Below, piece by piece: positions 1 through 14,000 of a stretch of DNA of 64,000 nt. The stretch is from assembly GCA_039621445.1 (NCBI GenBank), contig CP154954.1, positions 12,766,716 to 12,830,715 on the forward strand, in the 5' to 3' direction. The notes under the pieces are model-generated. The model was given only the letters and a program-made list of their open reading frames with translations. It made no database searches and was not told where the DNA came from. Source of the DNA: Euglena gracilis. Its lineage: Eukaryota; Euglenida; Euglenophyceae; Euglenales. A program made the translations under genes and the position numbers. Within the stretch, counting starts at the first letter, position 1. The number at the start of each line of letters is the position of its first letter.

Positions 1-1493
<1,493 letters not shown>

Positions 1494-1518
1494 AGTTTGC
1501 GTGTGTTTTCGTGTCTGT

Positions 1519-3168
1519 CCAGGGGCAGGGAGATATTCCGGTCCGGAATAAACGGAATAAACCGGAATAGCGAAAACCGGAATAAACCGGAATAAGCCGG
1601 AATAACCAGAATAAAAGTGCCAGCCAATGGCTTGAAAATTCTGCAAGACACAAAGACAATGAAGGTGAAGTTTGATATATTTTCAGGTTTCAAAGTCACA
1701 AGAGCAACAGAAGAACGCAAGCGTAGCGCAATCGGCACTTGATAGCAGGAGCACACCTCCACTTTGCCTCTTTCTCCCCCTGGTTGAATACATTTTTTGT
1801 TTGGATTTTCTCCCCATTTGTGGGGTTGTACTTAGTGAATGTTTGTCCCTGACTTCTTTCCAAAGGGACATGAACTAGGACAATATCAAAGCTGATTTTT
1901 TGGGGGCAGGGATCCATTTGGACAAAGTGAATCATCCTTCAATCAGGGGGTAATAACACTTTTAGGCAGCCTAATTCGGCATTGAGGTTTTGATTCTTGC
2001 ATTGCGCTTAAGCGCAATCAAGCACCCACCCACCCCCGTGGGGTGGGCACCCGACTAAGCACAAGCCTGAGCGCAACGTTGAAACCGGCAGTGAAACCCA
2101 CCCTTTTGGCCCTCTGGTTCCACGGGGACCCTCCACGGTGGCACATACATCATTTGCGGTTGTTGGCTGGTTGGGTCCTTAGGTCCTTAGGTCCCTTGTT
2201 TTCCCCAGATGTTGCTACACATGCCAGGTGACTTTTGGCCCGTTCTGTTGCTTTTTCAGATCTGTCCGTGAAGGTTCGCTTGCTGAGGTGTCCGCTTCGG
2301 CACAACACGCTAATTATTTTTTTAATTTAGAATTTTAAAAATTGCATTTATTACGCCGTGACGCCATATAACTCTTAAATTTTCATTCCACACGAGTGTG
2401 CCCAATTCACGGATGCGCAATAAAAGCAAAAATTGACGCATATGTTGTTATTATTACGCAAGTGTGCAATGATCCCCGTATTTAGAATTACAAAAAGAAT
2501 TAAAAACATTTTGCCGAAGTGCAATGTGTTTTTTTGTAATGAAAAAAGTCGTTGCACCATGGCGCAACTGCGCGAGGGAGTTCCCTCGGTTCATTACCTG
2601 GCGCTTTGGGATCATGCACACTGGGCCCAGGGAGCCCTGTGCCCATACACCGTAGAGTTCCAAGTTGTTATTTCCCCAGGCCCTGGGGGTAGGGAGACGC
2701 TAATTCGGACTGTCTTGAACCTCAGGCCTCGGTGTTCAAAAAGCGCGTGGGTGCAATTTTACACTTTCAAAGCTAAGTGCGAGTTAGGCCGCCTAAGACA
2801 TTCAGTGGGACAATTTTTTGGGGAAGAACGGGGACAGCGGTGCCAGGGACCTGCCTCAAGAGAAAACCCCGAGCACCAATTTTCCTCGGCTTGTTTTTCC
2901 TGAAAAGGCCGGGGTCTGCTGCAGTGTGCAGACCCGCATCACCAAGTGCGAAGTCACCATTTTGCTGGGCGGGGCAACCAAGGAATGCATCCCCATTCCT
3001 GAAACCCAGGTGAGCGCTTCAGCCCAACTGTACTTCAAAAAAATCCTAAGTCCATTCAGACAGAAATTGACCGGAATAAACCGGAATAAACCGGAATAAC
3101 CCGGAATAAACCGGAATAAAACCCCGGAATAAAATTTTCGGCCGACCGGAATACCTCCCTGCCCCTGG
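1519..3168. mobile_element. 1.65-kb terminal-inverted-repeat element, non-autonomous
   Basis: The left end (1519-1543) and the reverse complement of the right end (3144-3168) match at 24 of 25 positions. The shared sequence is CCAGGGGCAGGGAG, then A or G, then TATTCCGGTC. Just inside each end lies an array of the 10-bp word CCGGAATAAA (about 1543-1613 and 3067-3135), in the same orientation at both ends. TCTGT flanks both outer ends and could be a 5-bp target duplication, although the right flank is itself a TCTG repeat. The interior shows no transposase. It is probably a non-autonomous DNA transposon; the superfamily is not recognised. Confidence 0.6.
2925..3009 (+). other. Possible exon
   Basis: An 85-bp open stretch is preceded by a pyrimidine-rich tract ending in CTGCAG and followed by the good donor CAG/GTGAGC at 3010. 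It reads in phase to the donor and is rich in Cys and Ile/Val (for example CEVTILLGGATKEC). It lies inside the inverted-repeat element 1519-3168, which weakens the case. There is no family recognition. RNA evidence would decide it. Confidence 0.2.
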
Positions 3169-4298
3169 TCTGTCTGTCTGTTTGGTTTTAGAATACAGGT
3201 TTTGATTTTTGCAAATTGCCCCACCATGCTGGTTTTGTCGTATCGGCACTCGCTTCAGCTGCACTCGTCGTGAACCTGTAGACCTGCAATCTGACCAAGG
3301 TTTTCAGAATTCATTTCGTTCCACCTGTTTACTGGAGTATATGAAGAGAACGCTTCCTTCATTCTCCCACCTCATTTGTTGCACTGCGACCGCTTTGACC
3401 GTGCCATGTCTTTGCCCGTGGTAACAGAGGGTGCTTTGTTTATGGGTGTCTGTGCAGTGTCGAGGTGAAAGTGTAGTCAAAAACTGCTTTTTTTTGTTTG
3501 ACTCCCTGTGTGTGTTTTACGGTGCCTACCCACCATGCATAATGAACCCCCTTGTCCGACGAATCGGGGTCCGGACCTTCCGGTTTGTAAGCTTTTATAA
3601 CAGTGCAAATGCCCATACACTCACGCTCAAAGAAAAAAACCCAATTTGGACTCTCTACATTTCATTTTGGTGTCCATTCGGCTTCGGGGGGAGGTGATTG
3701 AAATATAATTGCACAATAAAAACCGACCTGTGTTTCATGGATTCCAGGCCACTTCACATTCCCCTTTGGAAAGTGGTCAACCAACGATGGTGGGTGAGGT
3801 TTGAACCGTCACTGCTTGACGAGGCAAGATATCGGAAGACTTGGCACAATGCAGGTTTCGCAGCATGGCCGCTTTCCAACCCATCGTGGATCCATGGCAA
3901 CCTGCTGAAGCGTCCCCCACTGGCTGCATCGTTTGTTGATCGTGATTGCAGTCTATTTTGCTTGAGTTGGATGGGACATTTCCATGGTCCATCTCGATGA
4001 GAACCTCACCAGCAGCCCCCCCCCCCTTGCCCCCCCAACTGCATATTTTGCTGGGATTTCAAGATCCTCAGAGGGGCTTCTTCGGCTCTTTCAAACTTGT
4101 GTGGGTGACCTATACAAAAGTTGGTTTGTATCCCTGTTTTCTCCAACAATGAGCGTTTTTTTGTCTAAAATGAACAACTTCTGGAAAGAATGCATATAAC
4201 CACCCAAAGTTTTTCTGCTTTCTCCTGAATGGCTCCCTCGGCAGGCATTGTGTTTGGGGGGTTTATATTTTTGGTGGGGATTGCAATATTTTTCTGTA
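3169..4298. other. Gene-poor stretch
   Basis: Nothing can be supported here. Open frames are short and lack domain signatures, and the base composition is mixed. Confidence 0.4.
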
Positions 4299-4435
4299 CC
4301 TGCCCCCCCCCCAGTCGTACGACCACCCCTCATTTACGACCACCCCCCGGTCACAGGTTGCAGGTCATGGGAGTGTTATGACCCCCCCCCCCGGTCACAG
4401 GTTGCAGGAACCCGGTCGTACGACTAGGGGGGGGG
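4299..4435. mobile_element. Foldback element, family 1, copy 1
   Basis: A 137-bp element with inverted ends: a C-run followed by AGTCGTACGACC at the left, and its exact complement GGTCGTACGACT followed by a G-run at the right. TA stands directly outside both ends (4297-4298 and 4436-4437), as in TA-targeting MITE-like elements. The interior repeats the phrase CGGTCACAGGTTGCAGG twice. There is no coding capacity. A second copy is at 21225-21475. Confidence 0.7.
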
Positions 4436-4653
4436 TACAATTTCCTGAATTTCTGGGACAAGGAGGGAGGCTTTCAGAAGTTGAAAGTCGGAAATTTGAC
4501 TGATTCAGCCTGTGTCCATAAACCAATCGCCCCTGCCAACACCTAATTACACAACTTCCCACTCTTTCCCCGCTTCGGGCAGTTGTTCTGATATGCTGAA
4601 TTGGTGAGTTAATTTTGAAGCCAATCCTGTTGGGTCCCGAGGGTTATGTGCGT

Positions 4654-4832
4654 ACCTCCCCCCCCCCCTTGTCGGCGTGTCATTGACACACACCCCGTGT
4701 CAACGACACTTTTCTGGAACACTACTCATTGATTCACAGTGACATTGACATGGCGTGTTGTTGACACACACCCCGTGTCAACGGCACTCTCCTGGAACAT
4801 TGGCGTGTCAACGACAAGGGGGGGGGGAGGTG
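4654..4832. mobile_element. Foldback element, family 5 (TTGTCG ends)
   Basis: The left end ACCT, C-run, TTGTCG (4654-4673) is complementary to the right end CGACAA, G-run, AGGT (4812-4831). The interior holds two direct copies of a roughly 40-bp unit containing GACACACACCCCGTGTCAAC, itself a near-palindrome around CCCC. TA is seen only at the left end. The structure parallels the other C-run/G-run elements in this window. Confidence 0.55.
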
Positions 4833-5450
4833 GTTTTGGCATTTGGGAAGTGGAATCCAGTCCGAAGCCCAGTGTGTTTCGGAGTCAAAAGAATTCACCC
4901 GAAGCCCCGAAAATTATGTTTCCGAAGTGCTCCCCATTCCTTTGGAAATCGCTGCCTGGAAGCCCTGCGGCAAGCTTGCTACCATTGAGGTGTCGAGGTG
5001 GCACGAGCTGCAGGGAATCCTGATCTGTAGTTGCCTCAATGGGTTGACCATAGCTACTTTTGCTCTTGCTGGTTTTTCTATACCCAAACTTTTTGGGCTT
5101 GACTATGTTTGCTTCTTGCCTGTGTGCCTTTTGGTCCACTACTTGGCTGCCTGCATTTCCCTCCGGATGCCCGTCAGTTGGTTTCACAGGGTTTGTTTAC
5201 GTCCAATGGTTTTCATCAAACGCACTGGACTTCACTGAACCACGATGATGTTTCTCTCATGTTGGCCCATCCAACCAGAGGAAGTTGTGAGGTTCTTTGT
5301 GCTCCGCTACATTTTTGTATTGCGGCATCCGTGTTTTTTATCCAGTGGCACACTTCTCTTTAACAGTCACCGTTTCAGTGAATACATGCATGCATGCATT
5401 GCAAACGTTTCGGCAAAGCATCTGTGAAATGGCTGGGCCAGGGATTTTTT
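4833..5450. other. Gene-poor stretch with one weak coding-like frame
   Basis: A plus-strand frame over about 4845-5000 reads like protein (for example SEVLPIPLEIAAWKPCGK), but no convincing splice donor follows and no family is recognised. Treat it as unassigned. Confidence 0.25.
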
Positions 5451-5710
5451 TAAGTTTGGACCCCCGGGGGGGGGGTAGGGTGGGTGGGTCCGCCGGTCCC
5501 CCCCCCCCCGGGGGGGGTACCCCCCGGAGGGGGGTGGGATATACTTTTCGGCGCCGCAGGCGCCGAAAAATTCTATTTTTAGCACTTTTCGCGATTTTTC
5601 GGCCATTTTTTGTGGGTCCCCCGGACCCCCCTCCCCCCCCCCCGGGGGGCCCCCCCCGAGGGGGGTGTGTGGGGGGGGGGCGCCCCCCCCCCTCCCCCCC
5701 CCGGTCTTAA
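5451..5710. repeat. C/G-run hairpin repeat with GGCGCC palindrome
   Basis: Alternating C-runs and G-runs surround a perfect 11-bp hairpin at about 5546-5570 (TTTTCGGCGCC, loop GCA, GGCGCCGAAAA). The right-hand neighbourhood (GTATATCYCACCCCCCTC on the minus strand) recurs in opposite orientation near 14977-15035. This marks a dispersed repeat family. Confidence 0.55.
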
Positions 5711-6320
5711 AAAAACCCCTGGGCTGGGCACAATTGGCTTTGATGACAGTCATAGATGGTGTCCCGTGCATATACTCATTTAAACACCCCAGGGTGGGGG
5801 AATTTCTTCCCGGGCCCAAACCCACCCACACACTTTTTTCAAAAACCTACCCACTCACGACCCCCCCCCGGGGGGTGGTCAACCACCCACCTGCCCACCC
5901 AAAATCCGGCCAAAAGAAACCGAAGAAGTTGAAAAAAGGTTTGCGCAACGGCCTTCGGACCTGTGACTTTTCTGACCTACGGCGCACCTATCCCCCCCCA
6001 GGAGGGGTTCCAGAGGCCCCAACCGACCCACCCCCTCTCGAAACTTCACTTCGGGGGTGTGGTCACTCGGGTGTTGCGATAATCTGTGGTTCTGTATCTG
6101 GGATTGTCTGGCGTTATTGGAAATTTCGTCCAACAGTGGCCACGTTTGGCCCCTGTTGACCTTTCTTCTCCTTTTTCTCCGCTTCTGGCCGTCTTTGGCC
6201 ATTTGTGCCTATGCGTGCTTTTGAGTATTTTCGGTCATTTTTGGCCCACTGTTGACATTTTTTGTCCAGTTTTGCCCTTTTCTGGCACTGGGATTTCTGT
6301 GTGGACTGGTTGTGAGTGAT
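5711..6320. other. Gene-poor stretch
   Basis: No supported gene. There are several short C-run/G-run patches and no domain signature in any frame. Confidence 0.35.
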
Positions 6321-6380
6321 CGTGACTGGGCATGACTGGGCGTGACTGGGTATGGCTGGGCGTGACTGAGTGTGACTGGT
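6321..6380. repeat. 10-bp minisatellite
   Basis: Six tandem units of the 10-bp word CGTGACTGGG with one to three changes per unit. Confidence 0.9.
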
Positions 6381-7829
6381 CTAGAATTCTGGATGGCCAT
6401 AGGTGCTTGGTGGGGTGTGATAAATGCGAAAAAAAACACATTTTTTTGCTTGTTTGTAACTGCTGCAAATTTTCATAATTTAGGACCATTTTTCAAAGAG
6501 GAACTGTCAAAAAATGAAAAGTCCGCAAAAAAACAGAAGGGGAATGACGGTGGTCTGTGGAGGAGGATGTGGGGAAGGTCTGGCTGGAGACGTGGTGGCT
6601 GGGTACCCTACCCCCTTCAGCTGAAGGGAAAAAAAAAGAACAAGCCCTGGGCAGGAAATAATTAACTCGAAAAACCCGCTTTTGACCATTTTTTGACCAA
6701 ATTTCAAATGAGCATTTCAGCGACCCCCCCCCCCCGGGGGTCGGAAGTTTGGCTGTGAGTTGCTCCAGGGAAGGTGGATCAAAACGTCATTCTCACAAGC
6801 CATGCAACGTGGTTGCAAACATTTGTCGCCTCCACAGGCAAATTTGTCCCCCCCACGACCCCCCTTCCATTTTTTTTTCCGAAATGCCAAAAAAGATTGA
6901 TATTTTGGCTGTGCACGGACGACTGGACACCCCTTTGTTTGGGGGGCTGAAGAAAACACTTCCTCTTGTTCACACACGTTTCGAGGTGATCCAGTACAAA
7001 TGCAGAAAGTTAAAAGTGGAACCATCTAACCAGGCCACAAAATGGGGCTTAGCCAGAAGAGACAAAGAAGACGCAGCACAGATTATGGCTGCCCAATAAT
7101 TGCAAAGTTTTTTTGTGACCTAATGCCTCCAAGATGAACAAACACCAAATCATGGGACGGCGTGAAACGCCGGATTTTTTTTATATCTGGTTGTTCACCC
7201 CATCCTTTCCAGGTCTTTTCAGGGGAGGTGCATTAACATCCCCGATTGATTCTGCTGCACAGCGCTATTTATCAAAACCTGGTCAGTTGGGGCACCAGAC
7301 AAGGCCACCAGAGGCAGAGGCAGAGGGTGGCATTCTGCCCGCCGGTGACATATCTCACAACAGAGAAGTGTTCGCCCAGACCCTAGGGATATATCTGACC
7401 TCCTCCCCCCCCCCCAACCTTGACCGCTTTGCGGGCAGCAGTGTGCTGGTTTGACCTCGCTGAACCTACCAATGTGCTGGAGGGAGCCGCCCGTGGGACA
7501 CAGGCGAATTTCCACGATTGCACCAGAGTTGCTCGTTCAACGGATTGCCAATGAGAAAAGTAGTAAATTAACTGGAACACGATAAAAAAAAGTCAAAAAA
7601 ATAAGAATATAAACAAAAAATAAATAAAAAATAGCTACGTAACAGACAGATGTAATAAGAAGGGCATCATATAAACCATAAAAAAGATTACATAAATCGA
7701 AATAATCAAACAAATTAAAGCAAAATAGAAATAAATAAACAAAACCGGCAGCATCTGGGAGCATGATTTGTGCTGTATCTTCTTTGAAGTTCTGGGCATA
7801 TTTCATTTTCGTTTTCACGAACTGTCCAG
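6381..7829. other. Gene-poor stretch
   Basis: No supported gene. A plus-strand frame at 6749-7099 (116 codons) has no recognisable domain. The part from 7580 to 7745 is very A/T-rich. Confidence 0.35.
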
Positions 7830-7978
7830 CACACTTCGAAATGTGTGTGACTCTGAAGCAGTGTTTTCCTGAAGACCAGGACCAGGAGGACCAGGACAAA
7901 GGGGAGTCCAGCCGGCTGCAGAGGTACTGGCTGGACCTACCCCGCCCTTTAGATGCTCTCAAAAAGCGAGTGGAGAGA
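7830..7978 (+). other. Possible internal exon
   Basis: A 149-bp open stretch is preceded by a T/C-rich tract ending in CTGTCCAG and followed by AGA/GTGAGG, a strong donor. It encodes an acidic-to-basic peptide with QDQEDQDKGESSRL then RYWLDLPRPLDALKKRVER, which looks like real protein rather than repeat translation. No family is recognised and no neighbouring exon could be joined with confidence. Confidence 0.3.
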
Positions 7979-10897
7979 GTGAGGTTTACGGGGTGAGGGG
8001 TGGTTTACGGGGTGGTGAATGTCCCGGGGCACTGGTGGGGTGGGGGGGGGAGGCTGGGGGATTTTTTTGGATGCAAATCGGTGAAATTTTGTCCAAATAT
8101 GTCGAAAGCGGGTGCTTTGAGGGTGGGCGTTTGGTATTTTTAACACCTTTTTTTTCACTTTGCACTTTTCAGCTCAAAAATTTTTGATGTTTCCCCCCAA
8201 ATTGGTCAGAAATGCCCCAAAGCATTCAGGTGTTCTGCTTGCCTCCCCTCCTTCGTCGGCCAATCGCCGCTGTGGGTCACGCGGTCACGCCTCCCAGTCA
8301 TGTGCGGTGGTGTCATCCCCTCACTCACCCCCACACGCTTGCTGCTTTCCGCCTTGGTCGCCTCCATCCCCAGGGTGGGACACGCCGCTGGTTGCCCAGG
8401 CGTGGGGATGCTGTTTTCCAGAAAGGGACCACGGAATCTGAGTCTCGTGGATTTAGACTGCTTTTTTCTTAACCCCGGGTTTTCTCCGTGCACTCTCTTT
8501 TTGACAATCAGCAGAAAGATTCAGGGTTCTTTGCTAATGAAGGTATATTGTCCCCAGGCTATATTGTCCCCCAGCCGGCAGGACAGTTTATTGTGGTACA
8601 TGTTCTTCAAACTCGTTTTTTGTGTAGGTTGTTATTTATTTTTGCAAGGTTTTGTGGTGTGTGCATGTGTTAATTTTGAGAGTAATACTCAGAAATGCTT
8701 TCAATTCAATGGACTTTCCTGATTTGGGACCCAATTTTCAGCTGAGACCTTTTTTTTGCCAGAAATCGAAAATTTCAACTCTTTATGGTCCCAATGATAT
8801 CCACTGTGTTTCTACACTGTGTTTCTTGACGATTTGATAACAGCATTCTTTTAGGTGGCCCAAGCGTTCAGTCTGGAACCAATTTTCTGTATGTTTTCCT
8901 GATTAATGCATCTTGTTTCTTGCTTTTTTTTTCTGCGGCAGACTGTTTTGCGGGTTGTAGATCGTAGATTGAAAATAATTTGTAAATTTCTTAACCCCAA
9001 ATCTCCGCCCCAAGACAAAAATACTTCTTTTGCTTTTCCAACTCAGGTGAAATATCTTTATGGATTGGAGTCGGATTCCCCCTCGGGTCGCCCAGTCTCC
9101 CCCTCAGGTGTCCAAGTACCTCCCACGGCCTGGGGATCTGTGAAAACGGACGAGGCAAAACTTTGTTGCGTTTGACTTTTTCCCAACAAAAATGACGAAA
9201 CCGCGGCTCGTTTTTGGCGTCCCATTCTGGGCTGGCGCCGCCGGCCCACCCTGGCGATCTCTTCGTTCCAGCGTCGTGCCTCAGCCACTTGGCCGAGACG
9301 CTCCCCCCTCCGGTCTGCACCGCCAGCGCTGACTGCACCTCCAGCGCACAGGGCCTTCCACACTCTCTCAGCCACCACGAGTCGCGCACTCTCGGGTGCC
9401 AAAGGGATCTTTCCTCCCCTGGACTGACCCCGTGTGGAAAGCCGTGCAAGACAATCGTTCACACGTGTCTCTTTTGCTCTTTGCCAGGAACTGGCATTTT
9501 AATGCGCTATTTGCAAGGGTGGTCCAAGGGCTATCGAACCAACATTTTTGATATTGAATGTTCTCCAAAATCAAAAAGTCAAAAAAACATTTTTTTTTCT
9601 GGGGTTGGATCTATACTGTTCCAGCAATGCCAGAAATCATTTTTTTCTTCCTGGAGTGTTTTTTTTTTCCACGAGATTAATTAGATTAATTGATCCCGTC
9701 TGGCTGGCCCTGTCCACCCCCAGCCCCCTCCCTCCTGAGCCTCTGAGAAATTTATAATGCTTCAAAAAGGCTTAAAAACTTTGGACTGGCAGAATTTTCT
9801 CCGACCGAACAAAATCAAAACACAAACTCACGCCAAAAACCAGCCAAGTGCCCAATGCAAGCAACCCTATGTGAGCAACCCCCAAATTTCGAATTTGTAC
9901 ACAACCAAGAGCCTCAGCGAGTTTGGAGCTGAAAAATGAATGTGATGAAATTGTGGTATATTTCATTTGTATTCTTATCGTGCTGAACATTATGGTGATA
10001 AACATTGCTGGTGTCTTTCGGGGATTGGTGTGCGCAAATGCTACAAATCAACCATATGCAAACACGGTACATATTTCGGACTATCATTTGCGCTTTTCTC
10101 TGCCGGAACAGAAAAAAATATATAAACAAAACATAAAACACCACAGAGTCATTTTTTTGCAAGAAAACATTTTTTTCTTCTTCATAAAACAACCAATAAA
10201 CACCATATGTTTTACGCAGAAAGAAAGTGTGACGCGAATTTGCAAAATGACATGGTTGGTTTCCTCAATTGCATATTTTTCTTTCAAGATGTGATTACTG
10301 CTGCTTTCATCGTCCGTGTACGCATTCACACACACTACCATCATTTTTGCTATGGTGTGGGTGTCACAGAGTTTAAACATCACTGGGATAGTAAAAGACA
10401 TTGAACTCCACTGGTAATTGGTGGCAGTCCTCCTATGTCTTTTATCCCCTCATCAACCATCAGTGCCAGATTTAACAGCCAATTTCTACCTATTTTATTT
10501 GTTGCTTGTGAATTTCCTCTCTTTTTGTAACCAACTTCAAAAAACCTTCACAACGCGTCGCAGGATTTCAGAAAGCAACCAAATGGGTGGATATGTCACC
10601 CCACCCCCAAAAAAGCCACCTCCCGCAAGCAGTTGCCAAGGAAAGAGAAGGATGTAAGGACCGGGGTTTTTGTGTGTGTGTATGTGTGGGTGTCTGTGTG
10701 TGTGTCTCACCCCTCCGTCAAACACATATTTAAATTAAAATCAAAATTAGGAGTATTTGTATAAGATTTGAATTGGATTAAATAGCAGACCCAAATCAAA
10801 AACAACGACTGGCCCAAGGATTACCTGTTATTGTTTGCACAACTTTTCATGATCATATCCTGACACGGTACAATAAGCAACATTTTTTGTTCCACAG
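7979..10897. other. Gene-poor stretch
   Basis: No supported gene. A GC-richer patch at 9230-9430 is open on both strands (for example minus 9058-9462) and could hold an exon, but no splice pair or domain fixes it. A GT-rich patch lies at 10670-10700. Confidence 0.35.
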
Positions 10898-11052
10898 GTA
10901 CTTTTTGTTCCTGCAACGCGTGCCGATGACCACCAGCAAAGCCACCCCACGGCCACCCCAGCCCGCCGACCTCGAAGTCTGCCTGAAGGGCCCGGCTGCC
11001 AAGCGGGCTGCAACCACAGGGGGCCCGTGTTGGTTCCACTGCCTCAACTCCT
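10898..11052 (+). other. Possible internal exon
   Basis: TTTTTTGTTCCACAG precedes and CTCCT/GTAACA follows this 155-bp open stretch. The plus frame contains KATPRPPQPADLEVCLKGP and a Cys-containing end. It is locally GC-rich compared with both flanks. The encoded family is not recognised. Confidence 0.25.
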
Positions 11053-14000
11053 GTAACAACCTCCATGTGTTAGCGTCACATTTCTTGTGCAGCATTTTTT
11101 TTCTGCCTTCCTTTTTTTTTTTTACACCAGTGAAGTACGACGTTTATCGTGCCGTCAAGTTGTGGTGCGTGGTGTTTCAATGACGGCCCCCACCCCCCCG
11201 CGATTCCAGGGGTTGGAAAGGTTGAAGAATTTGGATGAAATATTGTTTTCAAATTAAGACAAATTAATGACCCAAATTGCTGGGGAATGCAATTTTCCCC
11301 CTACGCTGTGTGGACCCCTCCCCGAGGTCCTTTGGCGCCATCTTCATCCTCTGCACCCATCAGCGGGAGCACACAGCACCCAGCAGCGGGGATTCGCTTG
11401 CGCTTGCTTGTAGGCGGTGGGGGCATGTTTTTTTTAGCTTTCTCAATGGTCCACCTCACCACCGTCCAATGTCATCGGCATTTAACCCCCTTGTCCACCG
11501 ACCATTTATACATACACCAAGCACCCCGGGTGGGGGATGCAGGCGAAGAGGTGCGTACAACCCACCCTGGTCAGGGGTCGTTGGCCACGGTTGGTGAGCA
11601 AGGAGGGGGGGGGCAGGGGGTGGCAGATGTTATTCACCCCAGTTGAATATTAAACCCCAGTTCAACCCAAGTTGATTATTAAAGCTCTTTTTCTGGAGTC
11701 GCAATCTGCAATGTCTGCTGTTGATTTGTAATTCCTCCTGGTTTCACAGTGTTCTTGCAGCTATCGAAGAGAACGGAGTCAAATGGTGAATTGCACAGGA
11801 AGACACGATGACCTCCTCATCGTTGTCTCCAATCTTCCATCCTTCTATAAATGTTTGTGTCAAATTTATGGGCCGACATTTCTAAGTTTATCTCCTTGCA
11901 GGTCTTTAACCTCCCTCTCTCCAAGCATCACGCCACCTCAACCACGCCAGATGCCATAAGGGTTTGGGTTCAGATTTGGAAATGGTAGGGTTTGGTGCAG
12001 GGGATGGGGTTTGGAATGGGATAGAGTTAGAATTTGAAGGTTGAGGATAGGGATAGGGTTTGGGTGGGGTCGGGTCGATAAAGAAGATTAGGAAGAACGT
12101 CTGCCGTTTACTCTGAAAATATATTGTTTTTTCAACAAAAAATGATATTGGGGATTGAAGTGATACCTTCTTTAAAGTGAATTTAGATGGCCTGGGATGC
12201 ATTTTTCACTGTTTTGGTGTTTTTTTGCGCACTTGTACATTCCTTTTTTGACCAACTGCGTTGCCATCACTGCACCGGGCAGCGCGCCCAACAAGCCGAG
12301 ACGAACAAGTGGGGACGTACACCACGACCTCCGGCGTCCAAGGTTTTTTTTTGACAATCCCCATTTTTCACCCTTTTGCACACCTTTTTTGGGGTTTCCA
12401 CCGGAAGGGAGAAATACGTCGTCAATCGAAGCAGGTGCGATACAGATTTGCACCTTCCTATCAGTAACAGTGAATGTGCATCTGCGCATTGTGCAGTGAA
12501 GAATGGGATGTTTACACTGGCCGAATATATTCCTTTCAGTTGTGGTCAGATGACTGGAATTTGTGAACGCGTTCGTCAGTTGGAAATTTTTTTTGACATT
12601 CAGTTTCGAACCGTCAACAACGGCCTCGCGGGATAACATCTTGTGTTTATCAACAGCATTCAGGTATTGTGTGCCGCACAATTCGAAACCCATATGGTTG
12701 GAAGAAACCTTGTGCAGTCAACCCCAGATAGGTGTATCTCACCCACCTCCCAGATTATTGTGGTTTCCCCTCGAAAACCTTTGGAAAAATTTTAGCTTTG
12801 GTCTTTAGCCAGGCTGGACTGACCCCTCCTATGGTGAACCCATGGTGAGGGAAAAGCTTTCAGGATGCAGCAGCCTCGTAATCACGTGAAACTCTCCGTT
12901 CTGACACCCGCTCACTCAACGCAAGCAAGGGCTTGAACTGCATTAAACCTTGGGGGTAGCAACAACCACCACCGGCCCGCTTCCAACTGCTGGTGGTGCC
13001 AGAAGGAGGAATTTTGTTTGGATATCCTGATTGTGCAGATGCGCTTTTCCAAATAACCAATATCTGCGCATCCACGCCTTCCTTTCTACCAGAAGGGCAA
13101 TCTCTAACAAATACACCCTCCTTTTCTGCCCTCGTCCTCTTACACACACCGGACCAATTAGAACCTTCCAATTGGAAACAGATGCCACATCACCGGACCG
13201 TAGGCCCCACCCCACTCAAAACACCCATCACATCAATACCACCCCAATCCTTTTTTCCAAAACCCCGCAATGCTGCTGCCCGGCAGGGTGAAGGTGGGTG
13301 GGCGACGTCAACTGGAGGCCACGTCACATTCTTCTGGCCATCGGGAGTCGATCTATGAAAACAACACAAGAATCAGAACGCGGCAACATTTTACCGCATT
13401 CCAGTTACGCGAGTTTGATGCTGATTTGAAAGCGCGCACAACACCCTCCGGAATGCGCACCTGCGCACTCCGCTTCGCAGTGCGTGCATACGCATTTTCA
13501 CCAAAGCTGTCAGATTTTTGTGTTTCACAAAGAAAAGTGTATTCCCGGCCGTCTAAGTCACTTCTTGCAATGGATGCTTGCATATTTCGACGTCAGGCAT
13601 TTTTACTTATTTTTAAGTGATTGCTGAGATTTGGGGTTGCTGCAATGCAAATCATTATGATAGATGAAAATTACAGGAGAACGAGGAAATCTGAAAACCG
13701 CATTTTAAAAAATCAAAATTCCAGGAAAAATAACATCAATGCTACTTTCTTTCACTTGACGTCTTTTTTTGGCAAAAAAAAGTCACCCCAAAGTTCCAAA
13801 AAATGCTAAAAAAATGGTCTTCAGCTGTTTTTTTTTTCATTTTGAAAAGACCCTGAAGTTTGAATGTTTGTGAAATTTGATTACCCCATGAGAGTGCGTC
13901 CCTTAAATACACCTGAAAAAAATTCTGACACAACAAGGATGGTAATTGGAGGTGCTTTCTCATAGGTCTGCCTCCCGCGACTTTTTTTCAGCATTGACTA

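Noticed and set aside
11945-12075. Interstitial telomere repeat
   Set aside because: The GGGTTTGG / GGATAGGG words are too irregular to form a telomeric array.
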